A stretch of DNA of 64,000 nucleotides from the NCBI RefSeq assembly GCF_031457955.1, contig NZ_JAVDXN010000004.1, positions 124,001 through 188,000 of the forward strand, in the 5' to 3' direction. This DNA is from Mixta sp031457955 (GTDB lineage Bacteria; Pseudomonadota; Gammaproteobacteria; Enterobacterales; Enterobacteriaceae). The position numbers were made by a program, and so were the translations under genes. Positions 45,524 through 55,700 of this stretch are shown here, in pieces. Numbering within the stretch: position 1 is the first letter of the stretch; every line of letters starts with the position of its first letter. The notes below the pieces were generated by a model. It had not been told where the DNA came from, ran no database searches, and worked only from the letters and a program-made list of their open reading frames with translations.

Positions 45524-45969
45524 CTGAGCGTTCCCCAATGAAGGTGCTGTGCGAATTGGCGGAGCAGACCTTAAGCGAGACCACTAACCAGCTTGGCCAG
45601 GTTCGACAGGTTCACGCCAACGCCGCTGCGCAGCTTGAGCAGCTGATCAATTATGAACAGGAATATGGCCGACAGTTGCAAACTGAGATGTCGGCCAGCG
45701 GCATGCGAGTCGTTGACCTGTTAAGCCATCAGTTTTTTATTTCATCGCTTAGCCGTGTCGTTAAGCAGCATACCGGCCATGTTGCGGCCTGCCAGCAGTC
45801 AGTGGATCATGCGCTGGACCGCTGGAAAAATGATAAGCGACGGCTAAACGCTTTTGAAACCCTGGTTAATCGGGCCGATCTGGTACAGCAGGCGAAAGAA
45901 AATCGTCTGGAGCAGAAGTTAATGGATGAATTCGCGCAGCGCGCAAGCTTAAGGAATAGCGGGATATGA
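45520..45969 (+). CDS. fliJ: FliJ, export chaperone escort protein
   Basis: A 149-residue, nearly all-helical coiled-coil protein (E. coli 147). LAEQTLSETTNQLGQVRQVHANAAAQLEQLINYEQEY matches the family. FliJ sits in the FliI hexamer and links it to FlhA. It is poorly conserved, but position between fliI and fliK is decisive. Confidence 0.92.
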   Translation: MTERSPMKVLCELAEQTLSETTNQLGQVRQVHANAAAQLEQLINYEQEYGRQLQTEMSASGMRVVDLLSHQFFISSLSRVVKQHTGHVAACQQSVDHALDRWKNDKRRLNAFETLVNRADLVQQAKENRLEQKLMDEFAQRASLRNSGI

Positions 45970-47078
45970 TGATTAACGTAATCGCCGCCCAGCCGGGTAC
46001 GGTGCCGATTGGCGCCGCATCGGCAGAGACGGCTGAAAATGTCGATTTTGCCGGGGTATTAATCAACCAAATTGCGGCCGTCACCGACAGTCTTGCACCG
46101 GTCACGCAGGCAACGCCTGAACAGGAAGCCAGTGACGAAGTTAATACCGAGGAGGCTGACGCCGCTGCATTATTGCTAACTAACGCTGCGGTTGCACCTT
46201 TGCCATCGACCGTTATGGCGGAAGCCGCTGTGGTAGCACAACCGGCCGCGCTTGATCTAAACAAAGCAGACGTCGCGTCCCAGACCTTGCCGCTTAACCG
46301 CGACGCTGATACACAACGCCTTTTCGCAAGCGATGCGGCGCAAAACCTGCGCCGCAGCCCTGCCGATGAAATGCTGCGCATGATTGCCCGTCCGCAGGCG
46401 GCGCATCACAGCGCAAAGCCTGCCGAGCCACAGACGCAGCAACTTCATGAACCTGCGGCCCTTATTAAGCCCGCCCTGAATACGGTTCCGATGCCGACAG
46501 GCGAAAATGACAATGCCGTTCTGCCCGTTGAAAACCGGTCGCAGACGATGCCGCTTACCGCTGCGCCGGCTATGCCTGTCGTCTCGCAAGCTACGGCAGC
46601 GGCCGCATCGCCAGCGGCTGGCGCCATGCAGTCCATCGCTTACGGCATGCTGGAGCCGGAGGTGGGTTCGCCCGCCTGGCAGCAGGCGCTGAGTCAAAAG
46701 CTGAGTGCGTTTACCCGCAACGGCGTACATCACGCCGAGCTGCGTTTGCACCCGGAGCACTTAGGGCCGTTACAGATTAAGCTGCGTCTGGAACAGGATC
46801 AGGTTCAGCTGCATTTCGTCACCGAGCAGCCGCCGGTACGCGCCGCGCTGGAAGCCGCGATGCCTCATCTGCGCACTTCGCTGGCCGAAGCCGGGATTCA
46901 GATGGACCAGGGCAGCGTTGGTCGCGACGCATCAGCCTGGAATGCGCCGGATGATTCCCATTCAGGCCGTTCCTCTTCTGCGCAAGAAGAGACCAATGGC
47001 GCATTAATAACTGAAATGGAAGAAGAGATTGCACCCCCGCGCAGTTATTCCCCAATGGGAATAAGCGTTTTTGCCTGA
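45966..47078 (+). CDS. fliK: FliK, hook-length control protein
   Basis: A 370-residue secreted ruler (E. coli 375). The long Ala/Thr/Pro-rich N-terminal part is low complexity. The C-terminal hook-control domain (about 235-330) has LRLHPEHLGPLQIKLRLEQDQVQLHFVTEQPPVRAALE, which contacts FlhB to switch specificity. ATGATG at 45966 overlaps the fliJ stop. Confidence 0.94.
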   Translation: MMINVIAAQPGTVPIGAASAETAENVDFAGVLINQIAAVTDSLAPVTQATPEQEASDEVNTEEADAAALLLTNAAVAPLPSTVMAEAAVVAQPAALDLNKADVASQTLPLNRDADTQRLFASDAAQNLRRSPADEMLRMIARPQAAHHSAKPAEPQTQQLHEPAALIKPALNTVPMPTGENDNAVLPVENRSQTMPLTAAPAMPVVSQATAAAASPAAGAMQSIAYGMLEPEVGSPAWQQALSQKLSAFTRNGVHHAELRLHPEHLGPLQIKLRLEQDQVQLHFVTEQPPVRAALEAAMPHLRTSLAEAGIQMDQGSVGRDASAWNAPDDSHSGRSSSAQEETNGALITEMEEEIAPPRSYSPMGISVFA

Positions 47079-47215
47079 AAAAGGAATTAACGATTTACCA
47101 TCAGTAATTTCATCTGTTTGGCAAATTGTTCAGGGGCTTGCTTGTAATAGAATTTGCTATTCAATGGAACTGTATAATTGAACGTCTGTAATTTATAACA
47201 GGAAGTGTTAATTCG
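47079..47215 (+). promoter_or_regulatory. fliK-fliL gap with possible promoter
   Basis: This 137-base A+T-rich gap contains a perfect TATAAT at 47173-47178, 38 bases before fliL, but no convincing -35 at 16-18 bases. It may give a second start for fliLMNOPQR. No gene or clear terminator is seen. Confidence 0.35.
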
Positions 47216-47725
47216 ATGCCAAATAAAAAAAAGTCGACAACGACAGGGAAAAGTAAATTACGAACGCTATTTATTATTGTGATTGTGCTGCTGGCGGCAG
47301 CCGCCTGTACTATTGCCGCCTGGACCCTGTACGAGATGAAAATTATGCAGGCGCGCCTGCTTTCAGATAACCCACCAGCTGAAGTTACGCCAGTTGCTGA
47401 ACCGTCAATGCCTGTTTATGTCCCGTTAGATACCTTTACCGTCAGCCTGAAACCGGGCGGAGAAGCCTACGATAGGGTGCTCTATATTGGCTTAACGTTG
47501 CGCGTCGTCAATGAAGACGACAAATCGAAGATAGAGCAATATTTGCCGGAAGTGCGTAGCCGTTTATTGATGCTGTTTTCCGGTCACAGTGCGGAACAAT
47601 TAGCCCTTAACGAAGGCAAGTCACAATTAATCCAGGATATTAAACAAATATTAAGCCTGCCTCTCGATGATAAATCGGGCGTGACGGTGACGGATGTTTT
47701 GTTTAACGCCTTTATATTACGGTAA
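47216..47725 (+). CDS. fliL: FliL, stator-associated membrane protein
   Basis: A 169-residue single-pass inner-membrane protein. A basic N-terminus precedes a TM helix at about 18-40 (LFIIVIVLLAAAACTIAAWTLY). The periplasmic part has YVPLDTFTVSL, VLYIGLTLRV and YLPEVRSRLLMLFSGHSAEQL. FliL surrounds or supports MotAB stators. AGGAAG precedes the ATG. Confidence 0.95.
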   Translation: MPNKKKSTTTGKSKLRTLFIIVIVLLAAAACTIAAWTLYEMKIMQARLLSDNPPAEVTPVAEPSMPVYVPLDTFTVSLKPGGEAYDRVLYIGLTLRVVNEDDKSKIEQYLPEVRSRLLMLFSGHSAEQLALNEGKSQLIQDIKQILSLPLDDKSGVTVTDVLFNAFILR

Positions 47726-47730
47726 CGCGC

Positions 47731-48744
47731 ATGTCTGACAGCATACTATCGCAGGCTGAAATTGATCGCTTGCTAAACGGCGGCGGCAGTAGTGAAAATG
47801 AACGTATTAAAGAAGATGTGATCGATCATGAGGCCATTAAACCTTACGATCCTAATACTCAGCGTCGTGTGGTGCGTGAGCGCCTGCATTCGCTAGAGAT
47901 TATTAATGAACGCTTTGCACGTCAGTTTCGTATGGCGCTGTTTAATTTGCTCCGCCGCAGCCCGGATATCACCGCGGGAAATATAAAAATACAGCCCTAT
48001 CATGAATTTGCGCGCAACCTTCCGGTGCCGACCAACCTTAACCTGGTGCATATGAACCCGCTGCGCGGAACGGCGCTGTTTGCTTTCTCGCCCAGTCTGG
48101 TTTTTATGGCGGTAGATAACCTGTTTGGCGGAGATGGGCGTTTTCTGACCAAGGTGGAAGGCCGCGAATTTACCCCTACCGAGCAGCGCATTATTAAACG
48201 CATGCTGTCGATGGCGCTGGATGCTTACGATTACGCCTGGAGCTCCATTTTTAAATTAGAAATGGAATATGTCCGTGCCGAGATTCAGGTTAAGTTCACC
48301 AATATCACCTCATCGCCAAACGATATTGTGGTCACCACGCCTTTTTATGTGGAAATAGGATCGCAAAGCGGTGAATTTGATATCTGTATTCCTTTCAGCA
48401 TTATTGAGCCGCTACGTGAGCTATTAAGTAATCCGCCGCTGGAAAATTCGCAGCAGGAGGATGATCAGTGGCGCACGGTGCTGGCTTCACAGGTAAAAGA
48501 TACCGAACTGGAGCTGGTGGCGAATTTTTCTGATATGCAAACGCGGCTGTCAAAAATTCTCGCGCTGCAAAAGGGCGACGTCATTCCGCTGGACAAGCCG
48601 GAAAATATTGAAGCGTGCGTTGACGGTTTCCCGGTTCTTTCGGGCAGCTATGGCTGTGTTAACGGTCAATACGCTCTCAAAATCGAGAAGTTATTACACC
48701 CGACTATACCGTCATTAAATAAGGAGCAATATCCCCATGAGTGA
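47731..48744 (+). CDS. fliM: FliM, C-ring switch protein
   Basis: A 337-residue rotor protein. The N-terminal ILSQAEIDRLLNGG is the CheY-phosphate-binding peptide. The middle domain has LNLVHMNPLRGTALFAFSPSLVFMAVDNLFGGDGRF. The C-terminal SpoA-like part resembles FliN. It overlaps fliN by eight bases. Confidence 0.97.
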   Translation: MSDSILSQAEIDRLLNGGGSSENERIKEDVIDHEAIKPYDPNTQRRVVRERLHSLEIINERFARQFRMALFNLLRRSPDITAGNIKIQPYHEFARNLPVPTNLNLVHMNPLRGTALFAFSPSLVFMAVDNLFGGDGRFLTKVEGREFTPTEQRIIKRMLSMALDAYDYAWSSIFKLEMEYVRAEIQVKFTNITSSPNDIVVTTPFYVEIGSQSGEFDICIPFSIIEPLRELLSNPPLENSQQEDDQWRTVLASQVKDTELELVANFSDMQTRLSKILALQKGDVIPLDKPENIEACVDGFPVLSGSYGCVNGQYALKIEKLLHPTIPSLNKEQYPHE

Positions 48745-49141
48745 CGCAAAACAACCGTCTGAGGCTGACGAGCAGTCTGCAGACAATCTTTGGGGGGACG
48801 CGTTGGCCGAGCAACAGACTACGGAAAGTCAGGCCAGTGCACCGGTTATTACGAAAGAGACCCAGGTTGCCGCATTTAGCGAAGATCTCAAACTGATTCT
48901 TGATATCCCGGTAAAAATGACCGTGGAGCTGGGTCGAACCAAAATGACCATCAAAGAGCTGCTACGGCTGAGTCAGGGCTCGGTGGTGACGCTGGACGGT
49001 CTGGCTGGTGAGCCGCTTGATATTCTGATTAACGGCTATCTGATCGCACAGGGCGAAGTGGTGGTGGTGTCCGATAAATTCGGCATTCGCATCACCGATA
49101 TTATTACCCCTTCTGAACGTATGCAGCGTTTAAGCAGGTGA
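48737..49141 (+). CDS. fliN: FliN, C-ring protein
   Basis: A 134-residue SpoA-family protein (E. coli 137). The C-terminal domain LILDIPVKMTVELGRTKMTIKELLRLSQGSVVTLDGLAGEPLDILINGYLIAQGEVVVVSDKFGIRITDII is highly conserved. It forms the base of the C ring and docks FliH. Confidence 0.97.
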   Translation: MSDAKQPSEADEQSADNLWGDALAEQQTTESQASAPVITKETQVAAFSEDLKLILDIPVKMTVELGRTKMTIKELLRLSQGSVVTLDGLAGEPLDILINGYLIAQGEVVVVSDKFGIRITDIITPSERMQRLSR

Positions 49142-49166
49142 GAGTTAACCGGAACACGAACCTGTT

Positions 49167-49523
49167 ATGAATGAGGCTTCTACCACCTTCTCACTGGTCA
49201 CGCAGGTAAGTGGCGCGTTGGCAATGGTCATTCTGTTGATCGTTGCCTGCGCCTGGCTGGCACGTCGCTGGGGACTGGTCAGCCAGGCGCGCGGACACGG
49301 GTCATCGCTCGTGGTGAAAAGCAGCCATTCGCTTGGCCAACGTGAACGCCTGGTTGTTGTTGAGGTTGAGGGACAGCGGTTGCTGCTGGGCGTTACGCCT
49401 GGCGCGATCACCCGCCTTGGACGACTCACGCAACCCGAAAAGGCGCCACCCATCGCTGCGCCAGATTTCCAGCTTACCCTGAAGCGCCTGTTAAAACGCG
49501 GCAAAGCGGAACCTGAACAATGA
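49167..49523 (+). CDS. fliO: FliO, export gate assembly factor
   Basis: A 118-residue single-pass protein that stabilises FliP during gate assembly. One TM helix is at about residues 11-34 (ALAMVILLIVACAWLARRW), followed by SSLVVKSSHSLGQRERLVVVEVEGQRLLLGVTPGAITRL, characteristic of FliO. It overlaps fliP by four bases. Confidence 0.94.
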   Translation: MNEASTTFSLVTQVSGALAMVILLIVACAWLARRWGLVSQARGHGSSLVVKSSHSLGQRERLVVVEVEGQRLLLGVTPGAITRLGRLTQPEKAPPIAAPDFQLTLKRLLKRGKAEPEQ

Positions 49524-50278
49524 GTTTTTTAATGCGTACTGTACAGCGTTACCGGCTGACGCCGGTGCTGCTGGCTTTACTTCTGTTGCCACATACGGCC
49601 TGGGCCGCTAACGGCGATATTCTGCTGACGCGGAGCGGCAACGGTGAAGGCTGGTCTTTGCCGATCCAAACGCTGGTACTGCTGACCTCTCTGACGTTTT
49701 TACCCGCCATCTTGCTGATGATGACTGGGTTCACCCGCATTATTATCGTACTGAGCCTGCTGCGTAACGCGTTAGGTACGCCTTCTACCCCGCCTAATCA
49801 GGTGCTATTGGGACTGGCGCTGTTTATTACCTTTTACGTTATGTCGCCGGTGTTTAACCAGGTTTATGAGAATGCCTGGGTGCCGCTGTCGCAGGATAAG
49901 ATCACCATGGAAGAAGCGCTGCCGCAGGCGGTGAAGCCGATGCGTGAATTTATGCTGAGCCATACGCGCGAAGCCGATCTGGCACTGTATACGCGCATGG
50001 CGAAAGTCGATAACTACGCCAGCCAGGATGAAGTGCCGCTGCGTATTCTCCTGCCCGCGTTTGTCACCAGCGAGCTAAAAACCGGCTTCCAAATCGGCTT
50101 TGCGGTCTTCATCCCGTTTCTGATTATCGATCTGGTGATCGCCAGCGTACTGATGGCGCTGGGGATGATGATGCTGCCACCCGCGACCATCTCTTTGCCG
50201 TTCAAGCTGATCCTGTTCGTGCTGGTGGATGGCTGGCAGCTGATCATGGGTTCACTTGCTCAGACTTTTATCAACTGA
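49520..50278 (+). CDS. fliP: FliP, export gate core protein
   Basis: A 252-residue gate subunit with a cleavable signal peptide (ending HTAWA) and four TM helices. MMTGFTRIIIVLSLLRNALGTPSTPPNQVLLGLALFITFYVMSPV and IGFAVFIPFLIIDLVIASVLMALGMMMLPP are family hallmarks. Confidence 0.97.
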   Translation: MSFLMRTVQRYRLTPVLLALLLLPHTAWAANGDILLTRSGNGEGWSLPIQTLVLLTSLTFLPAILLMMTGFTRIIIVLSLLRNALGTPSTPPNQVLLGLALFITFYVMSPVFNQVYENAWVPLSQDKITMEEALPQAVKPMREFMLSHTREADLALYTRMAKVDNYASQDEVPLRILLPAFVTSELKTGFQIGFAVFIPFLIIDLVIASVLMALGMMMLPPATISLPFKLILFVLVDGWQLIMGSLAQTFIN

Positions 50279-50289
50279 CGGGATAACAG

Positions 50290-50559
50290 ATGACGCCAGA
50301 AAGCGTAATGGCGATGGGCTTCCAGGCCATCCGGGTAGGGCTAATGCTGGCCGCGCCGCTGCTGCTGGCAGCGCTGGTCACCGGCCTCGTTGTCAGTATT
50401 TTGCAGGCCTCCACGCAAATTAATGAAATGACGCTGAGCTTTATCCCGAAAATCTTGATGATTGTCGCGGTGGCCATCGCGCTTGGGCCGAGCATGCTAT
50501 CAACGATGCTCGACTATATGCGCGCGCTCTATACTAACTTGCCCCAAATGATTGGCTGA
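50290..50559 (+). CDS. fliQ: FliQ, export gate core protein
   Basis: An 89-residue gate subunit with two TM helices, the usual length. AALVTGLVVSILQASTQINEMTLSFIPKILMIV is conserved. Confidence 0.97.
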   Translation: MTPESVMAMGFQAIRVGLMLAAPLLLAALVTGLVVSILQASTQINEMTLSFIPKILMIVAVAIALGPSMLSTMLDYMRALYTNLPQMIG

Positions 50560-50560
50560 C

Positions 50561-51346
50561 ATGCAGAGTCTGTCGCTGGATGCGCTACCGTTGCTGATAA
50601 GCCACTATTTCTGGCCGCTTATTCGCGTGCTGGCGCTGCTTAGCTCCGCGCCGGTATTTACCGATAAAGCCATTGCCAGCCGGGTTAAGATCGGCCTGGC
50701 GGCGATTATCACGCTGCTGCTGGGGCAGAATCTGCCTGACAATGCCATTCCGCTGATCTCGGTTATGGGCCTATGGGTAGGCTGTCAGCAGTTGTTGATC
50801 GGGGTAGCGATGGGGCTGACTATTCAGCTTTTGTTTGTGGCCGTGCGTTACGCCGGTGAAATTATCGGTCTGCAGATGGGCCTTTCGTTCGCAACGTTTT
50901 ACGATCCTGCCGGCGGCGGCAATATGCCGGTTCTTGCGCGTATTCTTAACCTGCTGGCGATTCTGCTGTTTCTACTGTTTAACGGCCACTTGCTGATGCT
51001 GGAAGTGCTGGCGGAGAGTTTTCAGCTGGTGCCGATCAGCACCGCGCCGCTGAACCGTGATGTATTTAATGCGATCGCTAATACCGGTAGCCTGGTTTTT
51101 CAGTTCGGCATCGCGTTGGGTTTGCCGGTGGTTACGCTGCTGCTGGCGATCAATATGACGCTTGGGATACTGAACCGTCTGACGCCGCAGCTCTCTATTT
51201 TTGTGGTGGGCTTTCCGCTAACGCTTAGCGTTGGCATGCTGGCAATCCTGTTGGTAATGAACAATTTTGCGCCTTTCTTTTATCGGGTAATGGAGATGGT
51301 TTTTACCCGCCTTTCACAAATTATGCTGCTGTTCAGCCAGAGCTAA
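50561..51346 (+). CDS. fliR: FliR, export gate core protein
   Basis: A 261-residue polytopic gate subunit. FWPLIRVLALLSSAPVFTDKAIASRVKIGLA, AGEIIGLQMGLSFATFYDPA and RLTPQLSIFVVGFPLTLSVGM identify it. The ATG at 50561 is one base after the fliQ stop; an in-frame TTG at 50552 would overlap fliQ. It is the last flagellar gene, convergent with lacY. No rcsA or fliZ-like gene follows. Confidence 0.95.
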   Translation: MQSLSLDALPLLISHYFWPLIRVLALLSSAPVFTDKAIASRVKIGLAAIITLLLGQNLPDNAIPLISVMGLWVGCQQLLIGVAMGLTIQLLFVAVRYAGEIIGLQMGLSFATFYDPAGGGNMPVLARILNLLAILLFLLFNGHLLMLEVLAESFQLVPISTAPLNRDVFNAIANTGSLVFQFGIALGLPVVTLLLAINMTLGILNRLTPQLSIFVVGFPLTLSVGMLAILLVMNNFAPFFYRVMEMVFTRLSQIMLLFSQS

Positions 51347-51377
51347 AAAAACGCCGCAACGTTATCCGTTGCGGCGT
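51344..51377. terminator. Bidirectional terminator between fliR and lacY
   Basis: ACGCCGCAACG (51351-51361) and CGTTGCGGCGT (51367-51377) form a perfect 11-bp stem. On the minus strand a run of seven T residues follows, which is ideal for the lac transcript. For the flagellar strand the downstream T-content is weaker (CGGTGTTT). Confidence 0.9.
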
Positions 51378-51411
51378 CGGTGTTTGGCTTAATGCTTTTG
51401 TTTCAGCCGGT

Positions 51412-52674
51412 TCAGGCCGCCTTCACCTCTTTCTTGCCACGTGCCCGTAGCGCCGTCAGCGGCCCTTCGCCGCTAAGGGTAAAGACAGATATCAGCGTAA
51501 AGCAGAGCGCTATCATACCCAGCACCAGATAAGCGCCGTGGAAGCCCATGCTGTCATACATAAAGCCGGCAAACAGCGACATGAAAATCATCGACAGCTG
51601 TTTAAAGAAGCAGAAGCAAACCAGATAAATAGTAGCGGAGAAACGCACCTCAAACTGGCTGGTGATATATTTAAAACAGCCAACAATCAGGAACGGCACT
51701 TCAAACATATGCAGCGTTTTCAGCACCACCACTTCCAGCGCCGAGGTGGCGAAAGAAGAGCCAATAATGCGCACCGACATAATCAGGCCCGCCAGCAGTA
51801 ACGCGTTCTTCCCACCGATACGGTTCACAATCAATGGCGCAAAGAACATGATGCTGGCGTTCAGCAGCTCGCCCATGGTTGTGACGTAGCCGAAGACGCG
51901 CGTTCCCTGTTCGCCGGAGGCGAAAAACGAGGTAAAGAAGTTAGCGAACTGCTGGTCGAACACATCATAGGTACAGGAAACGCCCACCACATACAGCGAC
52001 AGGAACCAGAGCTTACGATCTTTAAACAGCTCCAGCGCCAGGCGCAAATTAAAGGGCGAGTGGTTGGCGCCCAGCGAATTGGCCACTTCTGCGGAGGGCT
52101 GTGCCTGTGGTTTCGCAATAAACAGCAGGATCGCCAGAATCACCGCACAGCCAGAGCCGAGCCAGAAGACAAACTGGTTATTAATGGTGAACATGATGCC
52201 GACAATCGAGGCGCACAGCGCCCAGCCCACGCAGCCGAACATGCGCGCGCGACCAAACTCGAACTGGCTCCGTCGGCTGACTTTCTCGATATAGGCTTCA
52301 ATGGCCGGTGCGCCGCCGTTATAAATAAAGCCGAGATAGATGCCGCCAACAATGGCGCCGAGGTAAATATTGGCTTGTAACAGCGGGCCGAGGACATAAA
52401 TAAAGAAGGGCGCGAACATCACCAGCATGCCGGTAATAATCCACAGCAAATGTTTCTTTAATCCCAGCTTATCGGAAAGCAGACCGAAAACGGGCTGAAA
52501 CACCAGTGAAAACAGCGAAATCGAGGCGAAAACGATGCCGGTGTCGCTTTTACTGAGATGGTTGATGTCATGCAACCAGATCGGAAAAAACGGGAAGTAG
52601 GCTCCCATGATGAAAAAGTAAAAAAAGAAAAACAGCCCGAACATCCAGAAATTAGTATTTTTTAAGTAGTACAT
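51412..52674 (-). CDS. lacY: LacY, lactose permease
   Basis: A 420-residue 12-TM lactose/proton symporter very close to E. coli LacY (417). Functional residues are visible: Glu126 (AIEAYIEKVSRR), Arg144 and Cys148 (FGRARMFGCVGW), Glu269 (TTMGELLN), Arg302 (MSVRIIGSS), His322 and Glu325 (KTLHMFEVPF). It is co-transcribed with lacZ, 67 bases upstream. No lacA follows; a terminator and fliR come next. Confidence 0.97.
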   Translation of the reverse strand: MYYLKNTNFWMFGLFFFFYFFIMGAYFPFFPIWLHDINHLSKSDTGIVFASISLFSLVFQPVFGLLSDKLGLKKHLLWIITGMLVMFAPFFIYVLGPLLQANIYLGAIVGGIYLGFIYNGGAPAIEAYIEKVSRRSQFEFGRARMFGCVGWALCASIVGIMFTINNQFVFWLGSGCAVILAILLFIAKPQAQPSAEVANSLGANHSPFNLRLALELFKDRKLWFLSLYVVGVSCTYDVFDQQFANFFTSFFASGEQGTRVFGYVTTMGELLNASIMFFAPLIVNRIGGKNALLLAGLIMSVRIIGSSFATSALEVVVLKTLHMFEVPFLIVGCFKYITSQFEVRFSATIYLVCFCFFKQLSMIFMSLFAGFMYDSMGFHGAYLVLGMIALCFTLISVFTLSGEGPLTALRARGKKEVKAA

Positions 52675-52741
52675 AATGTTTTCCTTAAGGTTATCGCGGG
52701 GCAGACTGGCCAGCTCTGCCCCGGCTAACGCTCAGCGCGTG

Positions 52742-55700
52742 TTAACCACGAGCCCAGCTCACTTCATAGTGATAATGATGATCCTGCAGTAAATATTCCG
52801 GCGAGACGCTAGGGCTCCATGAATCATCGCCGCCAACGCCCATATGATATCCATCCAGATTCAGCCAGCTTCCCGGTTCCTCTTGCAACAGATGGCGGTG
52901 CGTAACGTCGCGCAGCTGCGCCTGGCTGTAGCGGCTGAGATTAAAGTGGAAACGCCCGCGCCATTCGTTGTCGCCATACTGCAACCATTCACTATCGCAG
53001 CGCAGCCCATTTTCGCTGGGGAAAACGTATGGCGTATAGAGCGCCTCTAATGGCTGCTGCCAGCGATCGTAGCGGGCAGACTGTTTACGATCCGGGTAGT
53101 TCTCATGCGGGCCGAGGCCGAGCCAACTCACCTGCGGCGCTACCTGCGCCAGCTGGCAGGTAAGGCCGATGCGCGCCGGTGCCGGAATACCGGCGGCGAT
53201 ATCCACATCGACGCTGATATGCAGTTCACCACGGTGGTCGATGCGGTAGCTTTTACGGCTGATAAACAGGATCTGGTTCTGGTAACGCCAGCTGTGCACC
53301 GTACGCAGCGCGACTTCACCGCTGAGGCGTTCTGCTTCGCATAGTTCCAGCTGCGGCTCCATCTGATAAAAACCAGCGGCTTTCCAGCGCTCGACCCAGG
53401 CGTTGGGATCGATGCGCGCAGCCTCGCTCACGCCGATATCATTATCCAGCGGCGCACGCGTAAATTGATCCTGCAACGGCTGTAGCAGCGCGGCTTCGCC
53501 CGCTTTCCACCACTGAGTCAACAGGCCATTTTCACGACTGAACTGCCAATGCTGCTCGCCGAGCTGAATATCGAAGGCATGTTCGCTAACGCGCAGCGTT
53601 GGTGCTTCGCCCGCACCGTGCGGCGCTACAGGTAAGGTTAATGGCGAGGCCAGCTGCCACTGTTGCCAGGCGCAGATATGACCCGCTTCAGACCAGGCGG
53701 TCGCGTTGGGTTGCTGCACCTGCACCGTCAGCCACACCTGGCCGCTGGCGGTAATAGCGGGTAGCTCGTTAAGCGTTATCAGCTGGCGACCTTCAGGCGC
53801 GATATCCAGCTTCACCGTGCCGCTGGCTAAAGTGCGACCTTTCTGCGCCAGCGTCCAGATCAGCTGTTCGTTATCGCTGTGACGGAACAGGTATTCGCTG
53901 GTGATTTCCAGCTGTACTGGCGTGGTGCTTTTCAGGGCAAACTGAAAAAACTGCTGCGCCTGCTGCGCTTCAAATAACGCCGGATGCGGCGTGCGATCGG
54001 CAAAGACCAGGCCATTCATGCAGAACTGGCGATCGTTTGGCTTATCGCCAAAGTCGCCGCCGTAAGCGGCATAAGGCTTGCCCTCATCGTCATAACGGGT
54101 CAGCGACTGATCGACCCAGTCCCAGACAAAGCCGCCTTGCAGACGGGGATGCTGGCGAAACGCCTGCCAGTATTTATGGAAGCCGCCGAAGCTGTTACCC
54201 ATGGCATGGGCGTACTCGCAGAGGATAAGCGGCCGATGCTCATCCGGCATACCGATCCATTTTTTAATCGACCATTTCGGCACCTGCGGGAAGGGCTGAT
54301 CCTGATCGACGCGCGCATACATCGGACAGATAATATCGGTGGCGGTGCTGTTAGCGCCGCCGCCTTCATACTGCACCGGCCGGGTAGGGTCGTTCGATTT
54401 AATCCAGCGATAAAGGGCATCATGATTGACGCCATGCCCCGACTCATTGCCTAAAGACCAGATAATGATCGACGGATGGTTGCGGTCGCGCTGCACCATG
54501 CGCGTGACGCGCTCGCTCATCGCGGGCAGCCAGACCGGATCGCTGGAGAGGCGATTCATCGGCTCCATACCGTGTGTTTCGATATTGGCTTCGTCGACCA
54601 CGTACAGGCCGTAGCGATCGCACAGACGATACCAGAGCGGATGATTCGGGTAATGCGAGCAGCGCACCGCGTTAAAATTATGCTGTTTCATCAGCAGGAT
54701 ATCGCGGCGCATGGTCTCTTCATCCATCACCTGGCCATTCTCAGGATGATGTTCATGGCGATTGGTGCCGCGGATCAGCAGCGGTTTGCCGTTTAGTTTT
54801 AACTGCCCCTGCGAAATCTCTACTTTACGGAAGCCGATGTCGCAGGCTTCCGCCTCCAGCAGCGTGCCGTTAGCGTCGTGCAGCAGCACCACCAGACGAT
54901 AAAGCGTTGGCGTTTCGGCGCTCCAGAGCTGCGGCGCGGTAACCGGCAGACGCAGGGTAGTGCGATCTTTCCATGCGCCGCGCTCATCGATGATTTCGCT
55001 GCCAAGCGGTTGCTGGCGTTCGCCCAGCATCTCCTCACCAAACCAGAGCTGCACCGTCGCCTGCACATCCTGCAGCGATTCGCCGTTCGCGACGACCAGC
55101 GCCTTCAGTTCGGCATGGCTGAACTCTTCATTCAGCTGGGTCACCACCTGCAGATCGCTGATATGGGTGTGCGGCTTATGCAGCAGTGAAACATCGCGGA
55201 AAATACCGCTCATACGCCACATGTCCTGGTCTTCCAGATAGCTACCGTCGCTCCAGCGCAGCACCATCACCGCCAGGCGGTTAGCGCCCGGCTTCAACAC
55301 CGTGCTCAGGTCAAACTCGGACGGCAGGCGACTATCCTGGGCATAACCAATCCAGTGACCGTTGCACCACAGATGGAAAGCCGAATTCACGCCGTCAAAA
55401 ACGATACGCGTCTGCCCAGAGGCGAGCCACGCTTCATTAACATCGAATGTGAGCGAGTAACAACCGGTGGGGTTTTCTGCTGGTACAAAAGGTGGGTTAA
55501 CCGGAATCGGGTAATTAACGTTGGTATAAATGGGCGCATCAAAGCCTGACATCTGCCAGTTTGAGGGCACTTGCGCTTCGTCAGCGCCAGGCAGATCCTG
55601 TTCTACCCAGCTTTCCGGCACGGCTTCCGGCTGAGGAAAATAGCTGAACGACCAGCGCCCGTTCAGGGTTTGCAGGCTGGTGGAGGGCATATCCTCGCGC

